A stretch of 64,000 bases of DNA from Pseudomonadota bacterium (GTDB lineage: Bacteria > Myxococcota_A > UBA796 > GCA-2862545). A program made the position numbers and the translations under genes. Positions 50,983-60,200 of the stretch are shown in pieces; the stretch's first letter is position 1, and every line of letters begins with the position of its first letter. The stretch lies in assembly GCA_947505245.1 (NCBI GenBank), contig CANNIZ010000006.1, positions 62,001 through 126,000 of the forward strand, in the 5' to 3' direction. Under the pieces are notes generated by a model. It saw nothing but the letters and a program-made list of their open reading frames with translations. It was not told the DNA's origin and did not search any database.

Positions 50983-51392
50983 TCGCGCTGTTCTCGGTGC
51001 TCGCGCTTGCAGAACCCGGCCGCGTGACCGCGACGGGGTGGGCGACGGCCGCGGTCTCAGCACCCGGACCGCAGTTGCACGGCGCCGTCGACTACGGGGT
51101 GATCCGGCACCTGGCGCTCGGCGGCCAGGGCTCGCTCGGTCCGCGGGGGCCGTCGGTCGCGGTCGGTCCGCGCTTTGACGTGGTCGACAGCGACTGGTGG
51201 CGCGTCGGCCTGCACGTCCTGCCCGGCGTGGTCGCGCAGCCGGGGCATTCGATCGCGCCCGCGCTGCAGGTCGGTGGCCAGGTCTCGTGGCTCGCGTTCT
51301 GGGGGGTGTCGTTCGTCGTCCGCGCCGACAAGACGCTCGCGCAGGACGGCGGGCCGCTCGAGATCGGCGGGGGCCTCGCGGTGCGCATGTGA
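50979..51392 (+). CDS. Small beta-rich exported protein
   Basis: A 137-residue protein with a very short signal-like start (MIALFSVLALAEPG) and then alternating-hydrophobic strands (LHGAVDYGVIRHLALGGQGSL, WWRVGLHVLPGVV, PLEIGGGLAVRM). It could be a small outer-membrane barrel of six to eight strands. Function unknown. The ATG overlaps the mini-protein stop by 4 nt; it is the last gene of the four-gene run. Confidence 0.65.
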   Translation: MIALFSVLALAEPGRVTATGWATAAVSAPGPQLHGAVDYGVIRHLALGGQGSLGPRGPSVAVGPRFDVVDSDWWRVGLHVLPGVVAQPGHSIAPALQVGGQVSWLAFWGVSFVVRADKTLAQDGGPLEIGGGLAVRM

Positions 51393-51483
51393 GCGCCCCC
51401 CGGCCGCCACCATTCGTCCATCAGCCGTCGCGGACGAGCCCCGGATGTGGCAAGTTCTCGCGTGGGGTGCCTGATTGGGGGCA

Positions 51484-52026
51484 GTGGCCGACGACGTCCG
51501 AAGCGCGCAACGGGGTGACGGAGCTGCGTTCCGGACACTCTACGAGGCCCATATCGACGCGACCTTCGGCTACTGCCTCGCGTTTTCGCGCGGTGATCGT
51601 GACGGCGCGGCCGACCTCTGCCAGGAGGCGTTCGAGATCGCTTTCCGACGGCTCCGAGAGCTTCAAGAACCCGCCGCGTTCCCCGGATGGCTGCGCACCA
51701 TCACCCGACGGGCTTGCATCCGAAGCGCGGAGCGGCAGCGCGCCGAGTCGCGAGCCGCCGACGCGAGCGCGCGCGAGCCCGCGAGCGAGCCGCCGTTCCC
51801 CGAGCCGATGGTGGCCCTCGTGCCCTCCTTGATCGCCACCTGCCCCGACGACGCGCTGCGCGTCACCGCCCAGCTGTTCTACGGGGATCCCCCGGCCACA
51901 ACGACCGAGATCGGCGATCGGCTCGGGATCTCGCAGACCGCGGTGACGACGCGGCTCGGCCGCTTCCGGGCGTGGGCTCGCGTTCACCTCGTGGCGCGGC
52001 TGCTCGACGCGATGGGGACCCCATGA
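51484..52026 (+). CDS. ECF-type RNA polymerase sigma factor
   Basis: A 180-residue sigma-70 family protein with region 2 (ALY-type AAFRTLYEAHIDATFGYC, then DLCQEAFEIAFRRL) and region 4 (TTTEIGDRLGISQTAVTTRLGRFRAW) and no region 3, as in ECF sigmas. GTG at 51484, preceded by GGGGG, gives the usual ECF N-terminus; TTG at 51475 is an alternative adding three residues. It is followed by its zinc anti-sigma with an ATGA overlap and then by a caspase-like gene, so the triad is probably autoregulated. Confidence 0.92.
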   Translation: MADDVRSAQRGDGAAFRTLYEAHIDATFGYCLAFSRGDRDGAADLCQEAFEIAFRRLRELQEPAAFPGWLRTITRRACIRSAERQRAESRAADASAREPASEPPFPEPMVALVPSLIATCPDDALRVTAQLFYGDPPATTTEIGDRLGISQTAVTTRLGRFRAWARVHLVARLLDAMGTP

Positions 52027-52808
52027 AACACCTCGATGAGCGCGTGATCGAAGACATCCTCGATGGACGTCTCTCTCGCGCCGAACAGGACGCGTGGCGC
52101 GCCCACCTCGCCGCCGGCTGCGCGGAATGCGAGCGGGCCTGCGTCGATGGACCCGACCTCGACGTCCTCGCGCGCCTGCTGCACGCCGAACTCGCCGCGC
52201 CGGTCGCCCCCGATCCAGCGACGCGGGCGCGTGTTGCCGCAGCTGTGCTCCCCGTCGTTCCCGCCAACCGCGCGTGGGCCGCCTGGACGGGCCTCGCGCT
52301 CGTCGCCGCTGCCGCGCTGGCCGTCGTGCTCGTCGACCTTCCCGAGTCCCCGACGACGCCGGGACCCGATCTGATCGAGAAGGGCGACCTCGTCGCGCCG
52401 TCGCTCGAGCTCGAAGTCCTCGCCGGGCATGCCGAGGGCGGAAAGATCGTGGTGGACGGTCGCGTGGGCGCCGACGGGCCCGTGTCGCGCGGCCAGCTGC
52501 TGCTGTTTCAGGTGTCGACCGACGCGCCCGCAGCGCGGGTCCTGTGGGTCGTCGAGGGCGACGGCGCGCCCGTGTTCCTCACCCCTGAAGGTGGTGGGGT
52601 GGCGCCGGTCGAGCCGAAGGGCACCCGGCGCGCGACGACCACCGCGGGCGAGGTCGCGTACGACCTCTCCGATGTCACGTCCGCGACCGTGCAGGTGTGG
52701 GCCGCAGCGTCCAAGGTCCCGCTCGACTCCAAAGACGCGCTGGTGGCCGCAGACCGCGGGCTGCCGGGCGTGTCCGTCACGTCGTTTACCATCGCGATGA
52801 AGCCGTGA
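52023..52808 (+). CDS. Transmembrane zinc-containing anti-sigma factor
   Basis: A 261-residue protein. Residues 1-45 have the ZAS motif HLAAGCAEC (HxxxCxxC) that binds zinc and holds the sigma factor. One membrane helix is at about 85-105, and a periplasmic domain of about 150 residues follows (LELEVLAGHAEGGKIVVDG). It keeps the ECF sigma inactive until a signal, usually through proteolysis. ATG overlaps the sigma stop by 4 nt; its own stop overlaps the caspase GTG by 4 nt. Confidence 0.88.
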   Translation: MKHLDERVIEDILDGRLSRAEQDAWRAHLAAGCAECERACVDGPDLDVLARLLHAELAAPVAPDPATRARVAAAVLPVVPANRAWAAWTGLALVAAAALAVVLVDLPESPTTPGPDLIEKGDLVAPSLELEVLAGHAEGGKIVVDGRVGADGPVSRGQLLLFQVSTDAPAARVLWVVEGDGAPVFLTPEGGGVAPVEPKGTRRATTTAGEVAYDLSDVTSATVQVWAAASKVPLDSKDALVAADRGLPGVSVTSFTIAMKP

Positions 52809-54328
52809 TCTGGCTCGTCGCCACCGCCCTCGCGGGGCCGGTGATCCTGCCGCGCGACGCGGTGGACGAGGTGTCGGCGGCCCGAGCCCTCACCGGACGA
52901 CGCCTCGCGTTGCTCGTCGGGCCCTCCGCGTTCGACGACCCCGCGTTCGTGCCGCTGCGGTTCACCGACGACGACGCGCTCGAGCTCGCGCAGACCCTCT
53001 CCGATCCCGACCTCGGCCGGTTCGACGAGGTGTGGACGCTCACCGAGCGCCCGGACACGACCGTCGCGGGGGTGCGCGCGGCGATGGCGGAGCTCGGCGC
53101 GCAGACCCTGTCGCGCGACGACACCGTCGTGGTCTACTTTTCGACCCACGGCACGCTCGTCGACGAAGGTGGACACCTGTTCCAGGAGCTCGTGCTCTCG
53201 GACACCCGGCTCGCGGCCGCGCGTCAGACCGGGCTCGAGGTCGCCGAGGTGACGCGGTGGATGGACGCCTTGCCGTCGCGCCGCAAGCTGCTCGTGCTCG
53301 CGACCTGCCACTCGGGCAGCGGCAAGAGCGCGTTGACGCCCGGCGTCACCGAGGCCCTCGCGTCGATCAAGGGCCCGCCGACGCTGGAAGAGGTGTCCGA
53401 GGCGACGATGGTGTTGTCGGCCTGCGCCTGGTCCGAGACCGCCCGCGAGAGCGCCGAGCTCGGCCACGACGTGTACACCGCGTTCCTGCTCGACGCCCTG
53501 ATCACCGGCGATCTCGACGGCGACGGCGCGGTCACCGCGAGCGAGGCGCACGAGACGGCCCGCCGCGCGACCTGGGAGTTCACGGCTGGGGCGCAGCGAC
53601 CCCAAGCGGTGATGAACGTCCTCGGTGCCGATCCCATCGTGTTGTCCGGGCAACGCGGGCCCGCCGAATCCGCGACGATCGGGAGCTGGTCCCGTCCCCT
53701 CACCGCCTACGAGCTCGCGGTCGACGGCGTGTCGAAGGGCGCGCTCCCCGGCGTCAGCGCGATCGCGCCCGGTCCCCATGCGATCGAGGTCCGACGTCCG
53801 GACGGCGGGCTCGTCGCTCGCCAGCACATCACCGCCCGCGCCGGTTCCCAGATCGACGTGCAGGCCCTGATGCGGCGGGACCTCGGCCGCCTCGGGGTGG
53901 GCGTCGGGTACCTCGGCGACACCGCGGGGATCGGCGGCCCCACGCTCGAGGCCGAGCTGCACGCCCCGCGGCTGCTCCCGGTGGGGTGGGACGCGACAGC
54001 GCACGGCGGCTTCGTCGTCGCGTGGCCGTATACGAGCGTGATGGGCGGCCTCGCAGCGGAGCGGATCCTCCGCCCAGGTGCCGTCCAGCTCCGCGCCGGC
54101 GCGGGCCTGGAAGGCGGCTTCTTGTCGCGCGGCGGTGACGAGCCGCTCCTCGCCCCCACCCTCGTTCCCGCTGCGGTCGCGTCCGTGTTGTGGCTGCCCC
54201 CGGCCGCGGGCTTTGTGCGCATGTCCGTGACGGGCGCACCGCTGTGGTGGACCGACGGCGGCGACCTGCACGGCGGCGGCATGGTTCAGGTGCGCCTCGT
54301 CGCCGGTCTCGCGCCGCCCGGGCGATAG
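52805..54328 (+). CDS. Caspase-like (C14) peptidase with PEGA-type domain
   Basis: A 507-residue protein. A short signal-like N-terminus is followed by a caspase fold at about 20-270 with the His115/Cys168 dyad in YFSTHGTL and LATCHSGSG. An EF-hand-like loop DLDGDGAVTASE near 240 may bind calcium. About 300-352 looks like a PEGA domain (YELAVDGVSKGAL to DGGLVARQHI). The last 150 residues are Gly-rich strands that could be a small barrel. GTG start in the GTGA overlap with the anti-sigma gene. An exported metacaspase-like enzyme controlled by an ECF pair is inferred. Its role, whether suicide, predation or maturation, is unknown. Confidence 0.85.
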   Translation: MIWLVATALAGPVILPRDAVDEVSAARALTGRRLALLVGPSAFDDPAFVPLRFTDDDALELAQTLSDPDLGRFDEVWTLTERPDTTVAGVRAAMAELGAQTLSRDDTVVVYFSTHGTLVDEGGHLFQELVLSDTRLAAARQTGLEVAEVTRWMDALPSRRKLLVLATCHSGSGKSALTPGVTEALASIKGPPTLEEVSEATMVLSACAWSETARESAELGHDVYTAFLLDALITGDLDGDGAVTASEAHETARRATWEFTAGAQRPQAVMNVLGADPIVLSGQRGPAESATIGSWSRPLTAYELAVDGVSKGALPGVSAIAPGPHAIEVRRPDGGLVARQHITARAGSQIDVQALMRRDLGRLGVGVGYLGDTAGIGGPTLEAELHAPRLLPVGWDATAHGGFVVAWPYTSVMGGLAAERILRPGAVQLRAGAGLEGGFLSRGGDEPLLAPTLVPAAVASVLWLPPAAGFVRMSVTGAPLWWTDGGDLHGGGMVQVRLVAGLAPPGR

Positions 54329-54351
54329 ACGCGCGACGACCGGCCAGGAAG

Positions 54352-55743
54352 CTACCTCGGGACGAGGGCCGTCAACAACGCGTTCGCGTCGTCCTCGTCC
54401 ATCGGAGGCACAGCGATCTGCACGCCCGCCGCGCTCACAGCGAGCCGAGCCACCCGTCTCCGCCTCCACCACAGGGGCTGAAGGATCGTCGCCGACTGAA
54501 CCTTTGCCCGCGGGATGATCGAGGTCTCGCGGCGGAAGTAGCCCCCCCGCACGAGGAGGGCCTCGTCGGTGAGGGCCCAGGCGAGCGCGCGGGAGTCCGC
54601 CCACGCGAGCGCCAGGAACAGCGGGATCACCAGCCCGACCAGCGCGCCCCAGGGCCACAGGAACCACGTCGCAAGGCTCGTCAGCACCAAACCGCGAATC
54701 GCGGCAAAAACGATCGCGCGCAGAATGGCGAGCGGGTGGGCCGGCTTCCACACCGTCGTCTCCGGGTCCGCCGACAGCGCGCTCACGGCGTTCACCACGA
54801 ACGCGATGCGCTCGGAAGCGACGGCCGGTACAAGCGCCTCGGCGGTCGCGGTGCCGCCTTCTCCGCGCGTCACCGCGGCCGTCTCGACGCGCACGCTGGC
54901 GAGGCCCGCCAGGCGGCGCAGCCAGGGCTCGTCGATCATCACGGCCTGGACCTTGTTCGTGCGCCACTCGACGCGCCGCCTCGTGAACAGCCCGCCGTCC
55001 ACCGCGAGGCGCCCGTCAGACCGCCGCAGCAGCACGTACCCCTGGTAGGCCACCACCGCGCCGACCGTGCCGGCGAGCCACGCGCCGAGGCCGGCGAGCG
55101 GGAGCAGCGCGATGAACGCCCGCGGCGGCACGATGCGCACGTCCGCCGTCACCCACTGAACCGCCTCCAGCGCGAGCGACAGCCCGATCGCGGCCTGAGC
55201 GAACCGCGTCCCGGTGGCGCCGTACTTCAGCAGATCGGTGAGATCGTTCTGCACCACCGTCTCGGACGTGTCCACGCCGGCCACCGCAGCGCGCGACCCG
55301 CCGAGCGACTCCACGAGGGCCTGCGCTTCGGCGGTCGAAAGCGCCGAAAGCTGCCCCTCGACCTCACGACCCGACGCGGTCTCCACCCGCACCTCGGCGA
55401 GGCCAGCCATGCGCTGGAACACGTTGCGCACGATCTCGACGTTCTGCACCCGGCTGACGTCGATGCTGCGCATCTGCCGCGAGATCAGGCCCGACTGGAT
55501 CTCGAGCCGGCCGTCGTGGACGCGGTATCGCAACGTGGCCCAGTGAAACACGGTGTTGCCGACCGTACTCACGAGCAGCATCCCGATGATCACCGCGTCC
55601 ATCAGGTGGTTCGGCGTGGTCCGCCGACCCAGCACCGCCGCGAGCAACAGCGGCCACAGTCCGCGCAACGCGAGCCAGGTGCGTGGGATCAGGTTCACCG
55701 CGATGGAGCCCGGGTGCAGGCGTTTCCAGTCGGCGTCGACCAT
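54352..55743 (-). CDS. YdbT-like bacterial PH-domain membrane protein
   Basis: A 463-residue protein. Paired membrane helices alternate with bPH2 domains: about 70-140 (TLRYRVHDGRLEIQSGLISRQ), 240-310 (GRLAVDGGLFTRRRVEWRTNKVQ) and 385-460 (ALTDEALLVRGGYFRRET). This matches the YdbT family, which is usually paired with the smaller YdbS; YdbS/YdbT of Bacillus protect against certain bacteriocins. Its YdbS-like partner is two genes upstream, with a potassium channel gene between them. The ATG shares one base with the channel stop. Confidence 0.85.
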   Translation of the reverse strand: MVDADWKRLHPGSIAVNLIPRTWLALRGLWPLLLAAVLGRRTTPNHLMDAVIIGMLLVSTVGNTVFHWATLRYRVHDGRLEIQSGLISRQMRSIDVSRVQNVEIVRNVFQRMAGLAEVRVETASGREVEGQLSALSTAEAQALVESLGGSRAAVAGVDTSETVVQNDLTDLLKYGATGTRFAQAAIGLSLALEAVQWVTADVRIVPPRAFIALLPLAGLGAWLAGTVGAVVAYQGYVLLRRSDGRLAVDGGLFTRRRVEWRTNKVQAVMIDEPWLRRLAGLASVRVETAAVTRGEGGTATAEALVPAVASERIAFVVNAVSALSADPETTVWKPAHPLAILRAIVFAAIRGLVLTSLATWFLWPWGALVGLVIPLFLALAWADSRALAWALTDEALLVRGGYFRRETSIIPRAKVQSATILQPLWWRRRRVARLAVSAAGVQIAVPPMDEDDANALLTALVPR

Positions 55744-56732
55744 CAGGCCCCTGACGCGAGGGCGCGGAACAGGTCGATGTCGCGCGGATCCCCCATGACC
55801 ACGACGATGTCACCGACCTCGAGCGAGACCTCGGGCCCGGGGACCGTGATGAGCGGACCGTGCGGCTTTCGCACCGCCACGATCAGCACCTTGCACCGGT
55901 CGCGCAGGCCGAGCGACCCGATGCTGCCGAGGATCTTGCCAGCGCCGATCGCGACGTCCTCGATGCCGAAGTCTTCATAGGACCGGGCCAGCGCGAGCTC
56001 GAGGAAGCTCCGCACGTGAGGTTTCACGAGCCCGTGCGCCATCTGCGTACCGCCATGGCTGTACGGGTTGAGCACGCCGTCCGCACCGGCGTGGATCGCC
56101 TTCTGCGCGAGCTCGTCGCGTTCAACGCGCGTCATGATGCGCAGGTTCGGGTTGAGCTTGCGCGCGGAGAGGGTGACGAGGATGTTCGTCGCGCCGGACG
56201 GCGTCGCGACGGCGAGCCCCTTTGCGCGCAGGATGCCGGCCTTGCGCAGCACGTCGTCCGACCCGGCATCGCCGAGCACCGCGACGATCCCCCCGTGTTC
56301 GATCTCCTCGATGGACTCGAACACCGTATCGATGACGACGACGGACTTCCCGGCGTGGGCGAGCTCCTCCGCGACCTCGCGGCCGAGCCGACCGTACCCC
56401 GCGACGACGAAATGGTCCTTGAACGCGTCCACCTGTCGCCTCCTCCGCGCTTCGCGCCACTCGCGCATCAGGTCGCCTTCGAGTGCGGCCTGCGTGAGCT
56501 TGGTCACGCTGTAGCTCACGATCGACAAGCCGCCGATGATCAACGCCAGCGTGAATACGCGACCAGCCGGCGACAGCGGGTGCACCTCGCCGTACCCGAT
56601 GCTGGTGAACGTGATCACCACCATCCACACCGCGTCGAGCCACGACCAACCCTCGATCAGGCGGTAGCCCAGCACGCCCACGACCAGCGCCAAGGCGAGC
56701 AACGTGAACGGGATCCGCAGCCGACGAAACAT
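55743..56732 (-). CDS. Two-helix potassium channel with RCK domains
   Basis: A 329-residue protein. Two membrane helices flank the selectivity filter TSIGYGE at 43-49. The cytoplasmic part has a Rossmann-type RCK/TrkA-N domain (HFVVAGYGRLGREVAEEL from about 107) and a TrkA-C domain (residues about 240-325, VSLEVGDIVVVMGDP). This is the MthK-type layout of ligand-gated K+ channels. Its ligand may be Ca2+, a nucleotide or another small molecule. It lies between two PH-domain membrane genes and downstream of giant kinases, an unusual setting. Confidence 0.92.
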   Translation of the reverse strand: MFRRLRIPFTLLALALVVGVLGYRLIEGWSWLDAVWMVVITFTSIGYGEVHPLSPAGRVFTLALIIGGLSIVSYSVTKLTQAALEGDLMREWREARRRRQVDAFKDHFVVAGYGRLGREVAEELAHAGKSVVVIDTVFESIEEIEHGGIVAVLGDAGSDDVLRKAGILRAKGLAVATPSGATNILVTLSARKLNPNLRIMTRVERDELAQKAIHAGADGVLNPYSHGGTQMAHGLVKPHVRSFLELALARSYEDFGIEDVAIGAGKILGSIGSLGLRDRCKVLIVAVRKPHGPLITVPGPEVSLEVGDIVVVMGDPRDIDLFRALASGA

Positions 56733-56771
56733 TCAATGCCCTATGCCGCTGCGACGTCGCCTGCACGCGGG

Positions 56772-57299
56772 TCAGACGCCGTCGTCGCCCCTCGCGCGGG
56801 CGACGAGGTCCTGCTTCAGCCGATCCGCCTCGGCCGCGTCCAGACCGGGAATCGCAGCGTCCACCCCGAGGCCGCTCGCGGTGTGGATGCGCAGCGTCGC
56901 CAGGCCAAACAGCTGGTCGAGCAACCCCTGCCGGACGTCTACGAACTGCACGCGACCGAGGGGAATGGCCGACACCGTTCGCACGAGCACGCCGTTGACC
57001 ACGGTGACCTCGCGTTCACCAACGCGGTAACCCCAGCGTTCGAACGCGAGCGAAGGCATCCACACGCTCCACAAGAAGCCCAGCACCCACGCACCCGCCG
57101 CGACCCCGACGCCCCACTCCCAACCGACCTGGGAGGCCAACACCGCACCGACCACGAAGGTGAACGGCGACCACCCGAACACGAGGCGCGACAGCGCCCG
57201 CAAGTGAAACAGCCACCGGGCGCGTCCCGGCAGGCCGATCAGGTCCGCGCCGAGCGCGTCCGCGACGGGTTCGACGACCGGTGCGACGACCTCGCTCAC
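56772..57299 (-). CDS. YdbS-like PH-domain membrane protein
   Basis: A 175-residue protein with two adjacent membrane helices (about 45-85, SPFTFVVGAVLAS and GVGVAAGAWVLGFLW) and one bPH2 domain (RWGYRVGEREVTVVNGVLVRT). It is the short partner type of the YdbT family. GTG at 57299 overlaps the kinase stop by 4 nt (GTGA), which directly couples its translation to the kinase. Confidence 0.82.
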   Translation of the reverse strand: MSEVVAPVVEPVADALGADLIGLPGRARWLFHLRALSRLVFGWSPFTFVVGAVLASQVGWEWGVGVAAGAWVLGFLWSVWMPSLAFERWGYRVGEREVTVVNGVLVRTVSAIPLGRVQFVDVRQGLLDQLFGLATLRIHTASGLGVDAAIPGLDAAEADRLKQDLVARARGDDGV

Positions 57300-60200
57300 G
57301 CGGCGACCGTCCTGCCCGATCGGAGCTCGCGGCTCCACGGGTGTACGCGAAGCGCGGCCTGCGCCGTCGGATCAAGCCGCAGTGACACCTTCTCGAGCAT
57401 GGTCACGGCGCGGTCGAGCGTGGCGTTTGGATCCTGCCCCGAAGCACGCTGGAAGCGCGCCGTGCCGAACAGCCATTCGAGCCGCACCAGGTAAGCCGGC
57501 TCGGCTTCGACAAACGCCTTGATCGGCTTCATGAGGTCGTTCGGGTTCACCGATCCCGACATCGCGCGCACGCGAGCCAGACACACGTCGATCAACGTGA
57601 GGACGTCGGACGTCGCCTCCACCTGCTCCACAGCGGCGGCGAACTGCTTTTCGGACCCCTCATAAGAGCCGAGCGCCCACATCACCTCGGCCTCGAGCGC
57701 GCGCGCGTGCTGCGCGAGCGGGACGAGGCCCGCCGTGCTTGCGCGCGAGTATACCGATTGGAACGCGGCTGAGGCCTCGACGAGGTTCCCCGACGCGAGC
57801 AGGATTCGGCCCGACACGAGATCGGCCTCGAGCCGCAGGTGAAGGTGCTCGCCCCGACGCAGCGTGGCGAACAGCTCGTCCACCAGCTCCTGAGCGCGAC
57901 CGAGCCGGCAAAGGTCGATCTCACACCACGCCGACGTCACGAGCAGGCGCACGTACGTCGACGGCGACTCCGCCGACCGGTACGTAGGGACGCTCACGTC
58001 CAGGCGCTCCAGGGCCTCAGACCACCGCCCCTGCAGACGCAACGCGTGCGACCACGGCGGGAGCACCTTCGCCAGCACGTCCGCGTCTTCGTGTTGATCG
58101 ACGAACCGGAGCAGCTTGCTGCATGCCCGCTCGGCTTCACCGATCTTTCCCCGCGCCATCAACAGCTCGGCCTGGGCCGCGTCCGCGAGCGCGTGTTGGT
58201 GAGGGGCCGCCGCTCGCAGCGCCATCGCGCGGCTCTCGGTCGCCCACCGCGTGGCCTCGGCGAGCTCGCCCGAGAGCAGGAAATTGTCGCTCGTCTCCTG
58301 CGCGATCGTAGCGCCCAGGGACGCCACCGCCGGATCGAAGCGGCCTTGGATGTGCTGGACGTGCTGCCAGGCCTCCATCAGGAACGTCCGATAATTCCCG
58401 TAGTGCCCGATCACGCGTTGCACACGCGCCCGCAGCAGCTTGAGCTCCGCGAGGAAACGCTCCCCCTCCCCGAGCGCCTGCGCACGCGCCAGGCTCTTTC
58501 CGGTCTGCGCGTCCGTCGGGCGCACCTCGAGCAGCGCCCTCGCGTGCATCAGGTACAGCCACGCGAGCTCCTGCCGGTCGACGTCGGCGTCGTCTGCCCG
58601 ACCGATCACAGGCTCCATCCCGGCGAGCGCGGTCACCGGCTGCTCGCGCGCGAGGTGCGTGTCACCCCAGATTCGTGCACGCAATACCGCGTCACCGAGC
58701 TGGCCGACCTCCACGAGCGTTCGGATCTGCTCGGGCGTGATCGGCGTGTCTACGCCGACGATGCCCGCGATGCGCCGCCGGATGATGCCGGCCCGACAGG
58801 GGTGGACCTGCTCGAGCACCGTGGCTTCGGCGAGGCGCTGCCGCCACCGCACCCACACGTGCTCGCCGTCGGGCTCCACGGCGACCAATTCGCGCAAGCG
58901 CGAGTCCGCCAACGCCGGGCCGAGATCCTGCGGCTCGCGGTCCAGGTACCACGCGATCTCGGCGACCGTGGCGTCGCGACCGATGAGCGCGAGCGCCTCC
59001 ACGATGCGGCGCCGATCTCCGGGTAGCTGCGTGAGGGCGTCCAGCGCTGCGTCCCGAGCGCCCTGCGCGATCGGGATCTCGAGCCCCTCGCGCGCGGCCC
59101 ACTCGATTCGATTTCCGTCGCGCCCCTGCGTCTTCAGCAGGCCGTCGGCGACCATCCGTCGGACGACGTCCTCGACGTAAAGCGGCTGACCGCCGCTCGC
59201 TGCCTGGATGCGCCGCGCGATTGCGGCGGGCGGCGGACGACGAAACAGCATGGCGCCCACGATCTGTCCGGTGTGGGGCACGTCGAGCGGTTTGAGCACG
59301 ATGCGACGGGCGCCCGGCATCGCCTGGCGTACGAGCCCCCCCTCGTCGTCGGCCCCCTCGCTCGTACCGCCGACGAACATCACCGCCGCGCCCGCACGCG
59401 CGCACGCGTTCGACCACACCACGAGGAGATCCGACGCCTCGACGGGCGCGAGGTGCAGGTCGGGCGCCACGACGAGCACGGGGTGCCCGGCTTTTGCGTG
59501 CTCCGCGAGCAACGGCGCACCGGCCGCGCGGAGCATGTCGCGCACCTTCGGCCCGGCCACCGTCGGATCGAGCGACCTCACCGCGTCGGCCCAGGTCTTT
59601 GCACCTTCGATGCCGTCGCACCGCTCGCGCAGAAAGCGGATCGCGTCGAGCGATGGGTTCGGGCCGAACGCGAGCTGGAACGTGGGCCAGCCTCGCGCCT
59701 TGGCGTCCTCGACGACCGCGCCCATCACGGCCTCCCGGCCACTCCCGGACTGACCGACGAGCAGAGCGATCCCACCAGGCCGCGGTGCGTCCAGCAGCTC
59801 GCGCAGCTCAGCGATGGCGTCGTCCCGTCCGATCACCTTGGCGCTATTGATATCGATCGAATTCGGCGGCGTGAGCGGCTTTCCGAAGCCGTGCTCGAGC
59901 CGATCGGCCACTTCGGCGCCGCGGTTCGGCCGCATCTCGGGGATCTTCGACAGCAGCTGCATGATCACGTCGGCGATCGGCTCCGGCAGCGTCTTCTGGA
60001 ACTCGTGCAGCGGCCGCGCCGCCGTGGTGATCTGCATGCGCGCGACCACCTGGGGATCCTTGCTGTCGAACGGAAGCACCCCGGAGAACAGCCGGTAGAG
60101 CAGCACGCCCAACGAGTACAGGTCGGCGCGATGGTCGAACGCCTTGCCCTGGATCTGCTCGGGGCTCGCATACGCGAACGTACCGATGAACTCGTTCGCC

